Shown: positions 24,113 through 32,167, counted from the first letter of the stretch. The stretch: DNA of 34,452 bases from Flemingiibacterium sp045636145 (GCA_045636145.1 JAZTWV010000034.1:1-34452), one strand, 5' to 3'. The notes: generated by a model not told the origin, from the letters alone. Translations and numbers: made by a program.

Positions 24113-27100
24113 TCATTTCTGTACGCCGTCATCCGCAAGATAGGCTTTAAGCACCTCGCAGATGTCGTAAAGCGGACGCGAGCCCTTGATTTTGTAGTTT
24201 ACAGATGGTATTCCTGCCATTCTGAACGTAAGATTCACGTTTGAGTCCGCCGCCGCCTTTGCCCAACGCATAGGGTCGATCTTCTCCGGAATTATGGAGA
24301 TTATTTCGCCCTTATGCTCGATTTTCGGTATTCTCGCCTTCTCGCAAAGGGCGCGTGCAAGCGAAACGTACATAAGCGTGTCAGCCTGTCGCGGAATCTC
24401 GCCAAAACGGTCCATCAGCTCATCCGCAAGGTCGTCAAGATCGTCCGTATTCTCGATATGAGCAATCTTTTTGTAAATATCCATTCGCTGAGATTCGCTC
24501 TTAATATATTTTTCGGGCAAATACGCGTCAATGGAAATATCAAGCTTTGATTCAAACTTAGGTGTCGGTGCTATGCCTTTTTCTTCAAGCACCGCTTCGT
24601 TAAGAATCTTCACATACAGATCGTATCCGATGGAATCAAGCTGTCCGTGCTGTTCCGCACCGAGGAGATTTCCCGCACCGCGTATTTCGAGGTCGCGCAG
24701 TGCTATTTTGAAGCCCGAACCGAATTCCGTATACTCACGCATGGCGGAAAGACGCTTCTGGGCGATCTCGTTAAGTGACATATGGGGCGGATAGGTGAAG
24801 TAGGCGTAGGCACGTCTTGACGAGCGGCCTACTCTGCCGCGTATCTGATGGAGCTGAGAAAGTCCAAGCCTGTCGGCGTGGTCGATTATAAGCGTATTGG
24901 CATTTGGCACATCAACGCCCGACTCAATAATGGTGGTGGATACAAGTATGTCGATCTCGCCCGTCACCATGCCGCGCCAAATATCGGAAAGAAGCTCCTT
25001 GTCCATCTGACCGTGAGCCACCGCAATACGTGCATCCGGCACATTTTTCTGAATCCTCAGCGCAACGGCATCTATGTCGTCCACGGTGTTATGAAGGAAA
25101 AAGACCTGACCGCCGCGGCGAAGCTCTTTTTTTATGGCTTCGGTTATTATCATGTCGTCGTACTCCATAACGAAGGTCTGTACCGGGAAACGGTCTCCCG
25201 GAGCTTCGTCAAGCACGGACATATCACGAATACCGCTCATCGCCATATTAAGTGTTCGCGGAATCGGCGTTGCGGTGAGGGTCAGCACATCCACGTTTCC
25301 GGATATCTGCTTAAGTTTCTCTTTGTGCGCCACACCGAAACGCTGTTCCTCGTCGATTATCACAAGACCAAGGTCGTGGAACTCAACGTCCTTTGAAACC
25401 AGCCTGTGAGTGCCGACGATTATATCAACGTCACCGCGGCGGAGTCGGCGAAGAGTCTCCTGCTGCTGTTTGGGTGTGCGGAAGCGCGAGAGCATATCAA
25501 CGCTTACGGGAAAGCCGCGCATACGGGAAAGGATAGTCTGATAGTGCTGCATTGCAAGTATGGTGGTAGGCACAAGAATCGCCACCTGCTTGCCGCTCAT
25601 TACAGCCTTGAATGCCGCACGGAGTGCCACCTCGGTCTTGCCGAATCCGACGTCACCGCAAAGCAGTCTGTCCATTGGCACACGGGATTCCATATCCTTT
25701 TTTATTTCCGCAATGGACTGAAGCTGTCCCTCGGTTTCCTCATACTCGAAATCCGCTTCAAATTCACGCTGAAAATCCTCGTCTGCGGCAAAGGCAAATC
25801 CCTCTCTGCGCTGACGCTCGGCATAGAGCTTTATAAGCTCTTTTGCCATGTTTTTTGCCGCCGCCTTCGCCTTTGATTTGGCTCTGCCCCACTCAGCTCC
25901 CCCCATTTTGGAAAGCTTCACGCCGCCGTTCTCCGTATGAGCGCCGATATATTTTGACACCATATCAAGCTGATCCGTGGGCAGGTAAAGAAGGTCGTCC
26001 CCGGCGTATTTTATCTTGATGTAGTCCTTGGTAACACCAACAACTGAAAGCTGTTCAATACCCATGTACATACCTATTCCGTGGTTTGCGTGCACCACGA
26101 AATCACCTACGGTAAGGTCATTGTAGGAAAGTATCTTCTCCTGCGAGGAGCGGCTGTGCTTTGCACGCCGTCCGCGAGAGAGTATGGTCCTTGAATAGGA
26201 ATTGGGATTTTGGTACATGGAAAGAAGCGCGAATCTTGTGGCAGTAAGCTCAAAGCCGGTAAGATTAACGCCCGAAACTATAAGCGTTACGGATTCGGGC
26301 AGAGTCAGTATGCCGTATTCCGTCCCCTCTGACGCGGCAATCGCTTGGAGACCTCGCTCGCAAAGCTCCGATGCCACGTTCTTTGCCATGGTCTCGTTTT
26401 CGCAGAGCACCACCGTGCGGAACTTGCCCTCGGCGTAGTCGCGAAGATCCTCCGAGAGAAGCTCCATGTTGTCGGCATAAGATACAGTCTGTTTTGTACG
26501 GAATGCGTAAAGACCCGACAGCTTTCGTCCCGGCTGATTTGTGGCAAAGGTATCGCAAAGAAGCGCACCGCTTTTGTCAAGGAACGCCTCAAAATAGTCG
26601 GTGTGCCGCGAATAATCGGCATATCTTGGGGATATTTCCGCCTTTTCAAGCAGAGTCTCGATCTCGCTTGTGATATGAAAATCATACGCCTTCATGCGGT
26701 CAAGGCAGGCACGCTCCTCCTGCACAAAAACAAGGGGATGACGAAGCTCACACTTCTCCGCCGCAAACGCGGCATAGTCCGCAAGGGTGGTTTTATTCTC
26801 ATATATGAGCGATAAATATTTATCCGTGAAATTAAGCTCCGTTCCACCGTCAAGCGCCTCGATCTCTGCCGAAAGCTCACCCTTTACACGCTCATCCGAT
26901 GCTTTTTTAAGCTGTGCCAAAGCCGCTTTTTTCATATCCTCGCGTATCTTTGCGGTTGTGACTATCTCCCGTGCAGGCGTAACCGTAAAACGGGTAAGAT
27001 TTTCAATATTTCGCTGAGTTATAATGTCAAAATAACCCATGCGGTCAATTTCGTCGTCAAAAAGCTCGATTCGCACCGGATATTCGGAATAGGGCGGAAA

Positions 27101-27682
27101 AATATCAACGATTCCGCCGCGCACCGCATACTGACCAACACCGTCAACAAGCTCCGCCCGACAGTATCCGCTCTCCTCAAGCCGCACACAAAGCTCATCA
27201 AGTCTAAGCGGCACGTTTATATCAATAACAGCGGTATTTGCCAAGAGAGTGTCTACAGGCATGGTAAACTGCATTGCGGCATCCGGCGCGGCAATCACGC
27301 AGTCGTACACACACTCCCCCGATGCGGCGGCAATATATGCGGACAGCACACGGAGTCTTTCAAATTCATATTCGTGGGATGATGTGATATTGTGAAACAC
27401 CAGATCGCGCAGAGGATACATCAGCGGCTTTAAGGAAAGCTCCGAGAGTGCATTAAAAAGCTTCAGCCCGTCCTTCTCGTCGGAGACAAGTATAAGGGCG
27501 GGAATGCCGTATTTTTCTCTCACATGGCGGATAACGCCGGCGTAAAACACCGCCCTCGCGCCGTCCGAAAGACCGCTTATCTGAAGCGGATGTGCCGCCT
27601 CATGACGTCTTGCGTCAATATTTTTAACGATCTGGTCGTACTCTTTTTCAAGCAGTATGCTCTCGGCAATTATATTTGTCAT
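24113..27682 (-). CDS. mfd: Transcription-repair coupling factor
   Basis: 1189 residues, full length. Mfd displaces RNA polymerase stalled at DNA lesions and recruits UvrA. Domains in order are a UvrB-like N-terminus (about 1-340, including GQYAVRGGIVDIFPP at 184-197) and the CarD-like RNA polymerase-interaction domain (about 522-585, VGDFVVHANHGIG). Next are the translocase motor with GDVGFGKT (676-683) and DEEQ (777-780), TTIIESGVDVPNANT and QIRGRVGRSSR. A C-terminal TRCF domain ends the protein. It follows pth, the usual Firmicute order, with the palindromic repeat between them. Confidence 0.97.
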   Translation of the reverse strand: MTNIIAESILLEKEYDQIVKNIDARRHEAAHPLQISGLSDGARAVFYAGVIRHVREKYGIPALILVSDEKDGLKLFNALSELSLKPLMYPLRDLVFHNITSSHEYEFERLRVLSAYIAAASGECVYDCVIAAPDAAMQFTMPVDTLLANTAVIDINVPLRLDELCVRLEESGYCRAELVDGVGQYAVRGGIVDIFPPYSEYPVRIELFDDEIDRMGYFDIITQRNIENLTRFTVTPAREIVTTAKIREDMKKAALAQLKKASDERVKGELSAEIEALDGGTELNFTDKYLSLIYENKTTLADYAAFAAEKCELRHPLVFVQEERACLDRMKAYDFHITSEIETLLEKAEISPRYADYSRHTDYFEAFLDKSGALLCDTFATNQPGRKLSGLYAFRTKQTVSYADNMELLSEDLRDYAEGKFRTVVLCENETMAKNVASELCERGLQAIAASEGTEYGILTLPESVTLIVSGVNLTGFELTATRFALLSMYQNPNSYSRTILSRGRRAKHSRSSQEKILSYNDLTVGDFVVHANHGIGMYMGIEQLSVVGVTKDYIKIKYAGDDLLYLPTDQLDMVSKYIGAHTENGGVKLSKMGGAEWGRAKSKAKAAAKNMAKELIKLYAERQRREGFAFAADEDFQREFEADFEYEETEGQLQSIAEIKKDMESRVPMDRLLCGDVGFGKTEVALRAAFKAVMSGKQVAILVPTTILAMQHYQTILSRMRGFPVSVDMLSRFRTPKQQQETLRRLRRGDVDIIVGTHRLVSKDVEFHDLGLVIIDEEQRFGVAHKEKLKQISGNVDVLTLTATPIPRTLNMAMSGIRDMSVLDEAPGDRFPVQTFVMEYDDMIITEAIKKELRRGGQVFFLHNTVDDIDAVALRIQKNVPDARIAVAHGQMDKELLSDIWRGMVTGEIDILVSTTIIESGVDVPNANTLIIDHADRLGLSQLHQIRGRVGRSSRRAYAYFTYPPHMSLNEIAQKRLSAMREYTEFGSGFKIALRDLEIRGAGNLLGAEQHGQLDSIGYDLYVKILNEAVLEEKGIAPTPKFESKLDISIDAYLPEKYIKSESQRMDIYKKIAHIENTDDLDDLADELMDRFGEIPRQADTLMYVSLARALCEKARIPKIEHKGEIISIIPEKIDPMRWAKAAADSNVNLTFRMAGIPSVNYKIKGSRPLYDICEVLKAYLADDGVQK

Positions 27683-27741
27683 ACATTACTCCACGTTATA
27701 TTTTAAGTCACAATTACAATTATATAAAATTTATTTCCCCG

Positions 27742-27818
27742 CGTAGGGCAGGGGCTTGCTCCTGCCGTTTTTATTGACAAAAAACACGGCAACGGCGGGA
27801 GTAAACCCCCGCCCTACG
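27742..27818. repeat. Nested palindromic REP/MITE-like element
   Basis: Two 26-base arms at 27742-27767 and 27793-27818 are inverted copies with 22 of 26 positions matching, starting with CGTAGGGC and ending with GCCCTACG. Each arm is also a palindrome in itself (GGCAGG...CCTGCC and GGCGGG...CCCGCC), so it can fold as two small hairpins or one long one. The AT-rich centre is 25 bases. It lies in the 213-base pth-mfd gap and is more GC-rich than its surroundings. No coding capacity is present. Confidence 0.75.
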
Positions 27819-27895
27819 ATTTTATGCGAAACCGAACAGAGCGAATTTATTAACAGAAACTCATTTTCGGATGGAATTTTTTCAAAAACGGCGCA

Positions 27896-28522
27896 TTAGT
27901 TAAACTGTGACATAGCCTTGTCAATGTCGCCGCCGATTATAAGCGGAAGCGCATCCGAGGCATTCCCCATAGCGGTGAAGAACAGCTCCCTGTCCGCCTT
28001 GGGAAATTCGCCCAGCACCCAATCGGCAAGGTCATATTCCGGATGCGGCTTTGCACCAACGCCCATACGTATACGGGGAAATGCATCACTGCCGAGATGC
28101 TCGATTATGGAGCGCAGTCCCTTTTGACCGCCGTCACTTCCCTTTTTGCGTATGCGAAGCTTGCCAGGTGCCAAATTGATATCGTCGCATATAACGGTTA
28201 CATTTTCCGGTGCTATCTTGTAAAAATCCGCCGCCGCGCGGACCGCCTCGCCGGAGAGATTCATAAAGGTCTGCGGCTTCATGAGAAGCACACGCTTGCC
28301 GCCGATAACAGCCTCACCTGTAAGAGCTTTAAATTTTGAGCGGTCAACCTTAACTCCTGCTTTTTGTGCTATATAGTCAAGGGTAAGAAATCCTGCGTTG
28401 TGACGGGTGTAAAGGTATTTATCTCCCGGATTTCCGAGTCCCACAACGAGGTGTGTAATAGGCTCACCCGACGGAGTTCCCGCACGCTCTATTTTTTTAA
28501 AAAGGTCAAATATATCTGCCAT
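27896..28522 (-). CDS. pth: Peptidyl-tRNA hydrolase
   Basis: 208 residues. Pth frees tRNA from peptidyl-tRNAs that drop off the ribosome. The conserved VGLGNPGDKYLYTRHNAG carries Asn31 and catalytic His41. KPQTFMNLSGEAV and CDDINLAPGKLRIRKKGSDGGQKGLRSI are the remaining family signatures. An N-terminal extension of about 22 residues precedes the conserved core; it is supported by GGAG eight bases before ATG 28522. mfd is encoded downstream. Confidence 0.96.
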   Translation of the reverse strand: MADIFDLFKKIERAGTPSGEPITHLVVGLGNPGDKYLYTRHNAGFLTLDYIAQKAGVKVDRSKFKALTGEAVIGGKRVLLMKPQTFMNLSGEAVRAAADFYKIAPENVTVICDDINLAPGKLRIRKKGSDGGQKGLRSIIEHLGSDAFPRIRMGVGAKPHPEYDLADWVLGEFPKADRELFFTAMGNASDALPLIIGGDIDKAMSQFN

Positions 28523-28575
28523 TATTTTGCTCCATCCGTTTAAGAAAATTTATTTAAAATCAAAACACAAATCGA

Positions 28576-28598
28576 CGAGTCCGGATAACTCCGGCTCG
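28576..28598 (-). promoter_or_regulatory. Hairpin in the pth leader
   Basis: An imperfect stem (CGAG-CCGGA with TCCGG-a-CTCG, four-base loop) lies between the pth transcription start and ATG. There is no T tract, so termination is unlikely. Any role, such as mRNA stability, is unknown. Confidence 0.4.
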
Positions 28599-28624
28599 CC
28601 TTGCAAGTATTTTCCTTATGCAAT

Positions 28625-28653
28625 ATTGTATCACACACAGGCAAAAAAATCAA
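28625..28653 (-). promoter_or_regulatory. Promoter of pth-mfd
   Basis: On the minus strand TTGATT, a 17-base spacer and TACAAT, with TGA before the -10. It gives a leader of about 95 bases and lies back to back with the cobalamin-cassette promoter. Confidence 0.75.
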
Positions 28654-28692
28654 GCAAAAAAAGATTTTTTCTTCAAAAACATATCAAATCCC

Positions 28693-28721
28693 TTGACAGC
28701 GGCACTGTTTTATGGTATGAT
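28693..28721 (+). promoter_or_regulatory. Promoter of the cobalamin cassette
   Basis: A perfect TTGACA, a 17-base spacer and TATGAT. Transcription would begin near 28728, just ahead of the riboswitch aptamer. Confidence 0.88.
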
Positions 28722-28740
28722 GAAACCTGCAAATGAATAA

Positions 28741-28905
28741 ACGCAGTTCATCGGAACATTAAATCATGTTCGTTGTCGGGCATACCGCCAGACGGTATGT
28801 TCGGGGATAAGGAAAGCACGGTTGGAATCCGTCACAACAGCCATTACCGTATCTCCTGCCGCAAAGCGCAGGTCAAGTCGGAATGCTTATCGTTCTGCGG
28901 CACAT
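28741..28905 (+). promoter_or_regulatory. Cobalamin-type riboswitch aptamer
   Basis: The core reads GGAAAGCACGG-TTGG-AATCCGT, then ACAGCCATTACCGTA, corresponding to the B12-box regions of cobalamin riboswitches (a GGGAA..GGTG..AATCC..GCCACTGT type signature with some changes). The 3' element CAAGTCGGAATGC matches the conserved AGTCAGGATRC segment. Hairpins at 28755-28772, 28780-28800 and 28855-28871 give the peripheral helices, and CGCAG (28742) can pair with CTGCG (28895) as P1. The compact size and the GCCATTACC variant point to a non-canonical subclass. The class is recognised by eye only. The genes below, a transcobalamin-like lipoprotein and an ECF S component, support corrinoid sensing. 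Confidence 0.75.
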
Positions 28906-29010
28906 AAAAGTTTCCCGGGCAGGATTGGGGAGATTGTGGCAAAGATTCAGTCAGGCTGTTTTATGCCATGACTGCATTTTGGTATGGCAGGATATCAAAA
29001 TACAGCCTAC
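28906..29010 (+). promoter_or_regulatory. Riboswitch linker with alternative stems
   Basis: Between aptamer and terminator the RNA can form CAGTCA...TGACTG. The mutually exclusive alternative is a larger hairpin, GGCTGT/TGCCAT...ATGGCA/ACAGCC, closing at about 28954-29007. Competing stems are expected in an expression platform that relays aptamer folding to the terminator. Confidence 0.5.
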
Positions 29011-29040
29011 AAGTACCCCGTGGGGGTACTTTTATTTTAT
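29011..29040 (+). terminator. Riboswitch-controlled terminator
   Basis: A 9-bp perfect stem (AAGTACCCC/GGGGTACTT) with a three-base loop is followed by TTATTTTAT. It sits in the leader before the DUF4430 gene, so it would end transcription early, presumably when corrinoid is bound. Confidence 0.82.
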
Positions 29041-29072
29041 CCTTTTGCAAAAAATTCAAAGAAAAGGATAAA
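29036..29072 (+). promoter_or_regulatory. Hairpin sequestering the DUF4430 ribosome-binding site
   Basis: TTTATCCTTTT (29036-29046) pairs perfectly over 11 bp with AAAAGGATAAA (29062-29072). The 3' arm contains the AAAAGGA Shine-Dalgarno, 12 bases before the ATG at 29081. The 5' arm begins within the T tract of the terminator. This would make translation initiation structure-dependent. Confidence 0.65.
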
Positions 29073-29080
29073 GTCTCAAA

Positions 29081-29506
29081 ATGAAAAAAACATTTACTAA
29101 GTCAATTTCAATCGTACTCTTACTTATTTTCGCCGTATTCTTTGCTTCCTGTAACGCTGAGGAACAAACTGACATATGGGCGGACGCCGCATATACTGAA
29201 GATGCCGAATTCGGTGATGGCGCAAAAACCGTAACAGTGGAAGTAAAAGCAGAAGAAAACAGCGTTGTATTCACAATACACACCGACAAGGATACCGTGG
29301 GCGCGGCACTGCTTGAGCATGAGCTTATTGCCGGTGAGGACGGTCCTTACGGTCTGTATGTAAAGGAAGTCAACGGTATTGTTGCGGACTTCGACATCAA
29401 CCAAAGCTATTGGGCGTTTTATATAGACGGTGAAACAGCCATGACCGGCGTTGATATTACGAAAATAGCAGAAAATCAAACCTATCAGCTTGTGTACACA
29501 AAGTAA
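29081..29506 (+). CDS. DUF4430 (transcobalamin C-terminal-like) lipoprotein
   Basis: 141 residues. A lipoprotein signal ends in FASC with Cys24 as the lipidation site, so the mature protein sits on the outer membrane face. Residues about 50-141 form a DUF4430 domain (PF14478, named for likeness to the C-terminal domain of transcobalamin and intrinsic factor). Motifs are VTVEVKAE, GAALLEHELIAGED, YGLYVKEVNGIVAD and YWAFYIDGE, with a final VYTK strand. With the riboswitch upstream and an ECF S component immediately downstream, it is inferred to capture cobalamin or another corrinoid. Proof of ligand binding is lacking. Confidence 0.88.
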   Translation: MKKTFTKSISIVLLLIFAVFFASCNAEEQTDIWADAAYTEDAEFGDGAKTVTVEVKAEENSVVFTIHTDKDTVGAALLEHELIAGEDGPYGLYVKEVNGIVADFDINQSYWAFYIDGETAMTGVDITKIAENQTYQLVYTK

Positions 29507-30048
29507 TGGGCAGTAAATCACAGCGCAAGTCGACAGACATACGTGAATTAGCCGTATTTGCAATGCTCGGCACGATCATGTTCTGCTCAAAGATCATCAT
29601 GGAGGTTCTGCCAAACATTCACCTGCTCGGAATGCTAACCATGACCTACACTGTGGTCTTTCGAAAAAAAGCCTTGATACCAATCTATATTTATGTAGGT
29701 CTTAACGGATTATACGCCGGATTTTCCATGTGGTGGGTCCCGTACCTTTATATATGGACAATACTTTGGGCAGTAACCATGCTTCTCCCAAGGAATATGT
29801 CAAAAAGATGGGCGTGTGTCGTATATCCTGCGGTATGTGCTCTGCACGGGATTGCGTTCGGAATACTTTACGCTCCTGCACAGGCGTTTATGTTCAAAAT
29901 GACTCTTCGGCAAACGGCGGCTTGGATAATTTCCGGACTTCCGTGGGACCTGCTTCACAGTGTTGGCAACTTTTTTGTGGGTATGCTTATATTTCCAATG
30001 TGTGAACTTTTGAAAAAACTCACAAACAAACGGCATATCGGTATATAA
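29506..30048 (+). CDS. ECF transporter S component, predicted corrinoid-specific
   Basis: 180 residues with about six membrane helices, beginning with a basic N-terminus then ELAVFAMLGTIMFCSKIIME, PNIHLLGMLTMTYTVVF, and later WIISGLPWDLLHSVGNFFVGMLIFP. This is the size and layout of ECF-type substrate-binding (S) components. The family is broad, so the vitamin must be inferred from context: it shares a cobalamin-riboswitch transcript with the DUF4430 lipoprotein. Its ATG overlaps that gene's stop (TAATG) with no clear ribosome site, showing tight translational coupling. EcfA, EcfA' and EcfT are not in the window and are presumably shared. BtuM and CbrT are other known cobalamin S components. 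Confidence 0.82.
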   Translation: MGSKSQRKSTDIRELAVFAMLGTIMFCSKIIMEVLPNIHLLGMLTMTYTVVFRKKALIPIYIYVGLNGLYAGFSMWWVPYLYIWTILWAVTMLLPRNMSKRWACVVYPAVCALHGIAFGILYAPAQAFMFKMTLRQTAAWIISGLPWDLLHSVGNFFVGMLIFPMCELLKKLTNKRHIGI

Positions 30049-30068
30049 GATACAGAATAATGTAACAA

Positions 30069-30098
30069 TTGACAAAAGCGGTACATATATGATATAAT
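30069..30098 (+). promoter_or_regulatory. Promoter of the transglutaminase-SLH gene
   Basis: TTGACA, an 18-base spacer and TATAAT lie about 50 bases upstream of ATG 30151, separating this gene from the B12 cassette. Confidence 0.85.
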
Positions 30099-30150
30099 GT
30101 ACTTGTATGTGCATTCGATGCCAAAATATTTTTGATACAAGGTTGTTTTT

Positions 30151-31866
30151 ATGAAAAAACTTTTGTTTGTTTTAACTTTCTGTATCATGGCGGTGCTTCT
30201 CGCGCTGGGCGTATCCGCCTATCCCACGACCCAGTGGCTGGGCAACCATTCAGAGTTAGCAAATGACAATGAAGCCCGTAATTTTTATGAGCTTCTCATG
30301 AACGAAGCCGAAAAAGGGGCAGACGGTTTTCTTGCCAATGTTACCCTTGGTGAGGATCTGAGCCAGAAATTCGGCGGCAAGGTTTACGGTGTCACCGTAA
30401 ATGAGATCAAGGGAACGGCAAAATACACGCCCATGGGTGATGCCAACGACGGACAGCGCGCACAGGCTGCCGTTATGGAAAAAGTCGGTGCTATAGGTGA
30501 AGAACACACACGCGAAGTGTGCGACGTATACATGGAGTTCCTTGCAGACCATCCACAGTGCTTCTGGCTCACTGGAAGCTGCAAAACATCCTATTCCGCA
30601 GACTTTTCCTATAATTCAAAAGGGGAAATATCCTACACCGTTACCATCTATTTTCTGCTATATGCCGACACCGGAAACGGTCCCGCTTACGACGTACGGT
30701 GTGAATTTCATTCAGACCCCAAAGTAATCGCAGCCGATATCAAAATCCAGGAAGACGCCATTAACTCAATACTGGCACTTCCGGAGATTGCGAATGCTGC
30801 TTCCGTCCCCGAAAAGCTTCACGCAATCAACAACGCGCTGACATCGCGCAACGAATATTACACCGGAAGCACCCCTTCATCATCCCCTCACAGCTCACAC
30901 ATCGGGATCACCGCTCTTACGGGAGCATCGGGCAAAAACGGCCCTGTGTGCGAGGCTTATTCAAATGCCTTCAAAATACTCTGCGACCGTCTTGATATTC
31001 CCTGTGTTACCGTAAACGGCTACGCAGTAAATAGCGTGGGCAACATGGAATCCCATATGTGGAACGCCGTGTATGTAAACAACCAGTGGTACGGAGTTGA
31101 CGTAACATGGGATGACCCGGTTGTTGCCGGCAATACCTCCGGAACTATATCCGGCTGTGAATGTGACAAATATTTTCTTGTGGGTGGTAATACCGTAGTT
31201 GACGGTGCCAGCTTCGAGTCCTCTCATAAAGCATCCGACAAACAGACTAACGGTTATGTCTTCCCCCTTTGCGACACCGCATACGGAATGGCTGAGGGCA
31301 CAGATGCAAAGCCAAGTGATCCTCCACTCCTTCCCTTCACGGATGTACCTGCAAATCACAAAAATTTCGACGACATTCTGTATGTTTTCAGAGCCGGTCT
31401 TATGAACGGTGTTTCCGGCACGACTTTCGCTCCAAATGTTTCAGTGACACGCTCCATGCTTGTAACTATCCTGTGGCGCTTTGCCGACTCGCCCAGAGCT
31501 TCAACACCTGCGGCTTTCTCTGATGTAGCCGAGGGTCAGTGGTATGCAAACGCAGTAACATGGGCCTCCTCAAACGGAATCGTCACCGGTTATGCAGACG
31601 GAAGGTTTGCGCCCGACGACAGCGTTACCTGCGAGCAGGCGCTCATCATACTGGCACGCTATGCAAAATCGCTTGGAATCACATCCACTGCAAAAGCCGA
31701 TATTTCCTCCCTGCGCTACAGCCAGTGGGCAAGCGAGGGTGTTTCCTTCGGAGCTGCAATGGGAATCGTAAACAAAAATGAGGATCTTACCGCACCTGCA
31801 ACACGCGCAGTAATCGCAGCATACCTGAACCGATTTGCAAAAATCGTTGAACAGCAGAAAAGCTGA
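30151..31866 (+). CDS. Secreted transglutaminase-like protein with SLH domains
   Basis: 571 residues with a signal peptide (about 1-23, ending VSA). A transglutaminase-like fold lies in the middle, with the probable Cys267 (GPVCEAYSNAF), His302 (MESHMWNAV) and Asp317 (YGVDVTWDDP) triad. It is followed by SLH repeats at about 394-446, 455-507 and a divergent third at 515-563. SLH domains attach proteins to pyruvylated cell-wall polymers. The Tgl domain suggests a peptidase or crosslinking enzyme on the cell surface. The third repeat lacks the usual GYxDGxF pattern. The ribosome site is weak (AAGG, eight bases before ATG). Confidence 0.92.
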   Translation: MKKLLFVLTFCIMAVLLALGVSAYPTTQWLGNHSELANDNEARNFYELLMNEAEKGADGFLANVTLGEDLSQKFGGKVYGVTVNEIKGTAKYTPMGDANDGQRAQAAVMEKVGAIGEEHTREVCDVYMEFLADHPQCFWLTGSCKTSYSADFSYNSKGEISYTVTIYFLLYADTGNGPAYDVRCEFHSDPKVIAADIKIQEDAINSILALPEIANAASVPEKLHAINNALTSRNEYYTGSTPSSSPHSSHIGITALTGASGKNGPVCEAYSNAFKILCDRLDIPCVTVNGYAVNSVGNMESHMWNAVYVNNQWYGVDVTWDDPVVAGNTSGTISGCECDKYFLVGGNTVVDGASFESSHKASDKQTNGYVFPLCDTAYGMAEGTDAKPSDPPLLPFTDVPANHKNFDDILYVFRAGLMNGVSGTTFAPNVSVTRSMLVTILWRFADSPRASTPAAFSDVAEGQWYANAVTWASSNGIVTGYADGRFAPDDSVTCEQALIILARYAKSLGITSTAKADISSLRYSQWASEGVSFGAAMGIVNKNEDLTAPATRAVIAAYLNRFAKIVEQQKS

Positions 31867-31888
31867 TTCTGGCAGAATTTTACACCAA

Positions 31889-31945
31889 ACAGACGCCTCT
31901 CACAGGCAAGCGGACTGTACCGGCTTGCCGTGGGGGCGTTTAATT
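31889..31945 (+). terminator. Terminator after the transglutaminase-SLH gene
   Basis: A long interrupted stem pairs ACGCC with GGCGT and, inside it, GGCAAGC with GCTTGCC. It is followed by a short TTTAATT. The T run is brief, so it may be leaky. Confidence 0.65.
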
Positions 31946-32047
31946 ATATAAAATGCCACAAAACATGACCGCAAACGGGTAATTTGTAAATAAAATGGCG
32001 AAATTTGAAAAAAGTTTATAAAAACTATAGCTATTTTCAAAAATATA

Positions 32048-32056
32048 TGTTATAAT
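32048..32056 (+). promoter_or_regulatory. Extended -10 promoter of ppdK
   Basis: TGTTATAAT forms an extended -10 without a recognisable -35, about 112 bases upstream of the ppdK ATG. The flanking DNA (31950-32048) is AT-rich and contains no gene. Confidence 0.65.
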
Positions 32057-32060
32057 ATAA

Positions 32061-32154
32061 CTTGCGGTCAGTATACCCATGCCAAATTGTGGCTAAAATC
32101 ACACTGCGGCAAGGTATCCCGCACGTTTTATCACGTTAATAATTTATTATATAT
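32061..32154 (+). other. ppdK leader with alternative short stems
   Basis: The leader can form CTTGC/GCAAG (32061-32065 with 32109-32113) or the overlapping set ATACC/GGTAT plus GCC/GGC (32073-32083 with 32108-32117). No known riboswitch was recognised. Stems are only 3-5 bp, so this may be chance. Confidence 0.3.
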
Positions 32155-32167
32155 GGAGGACACACCA

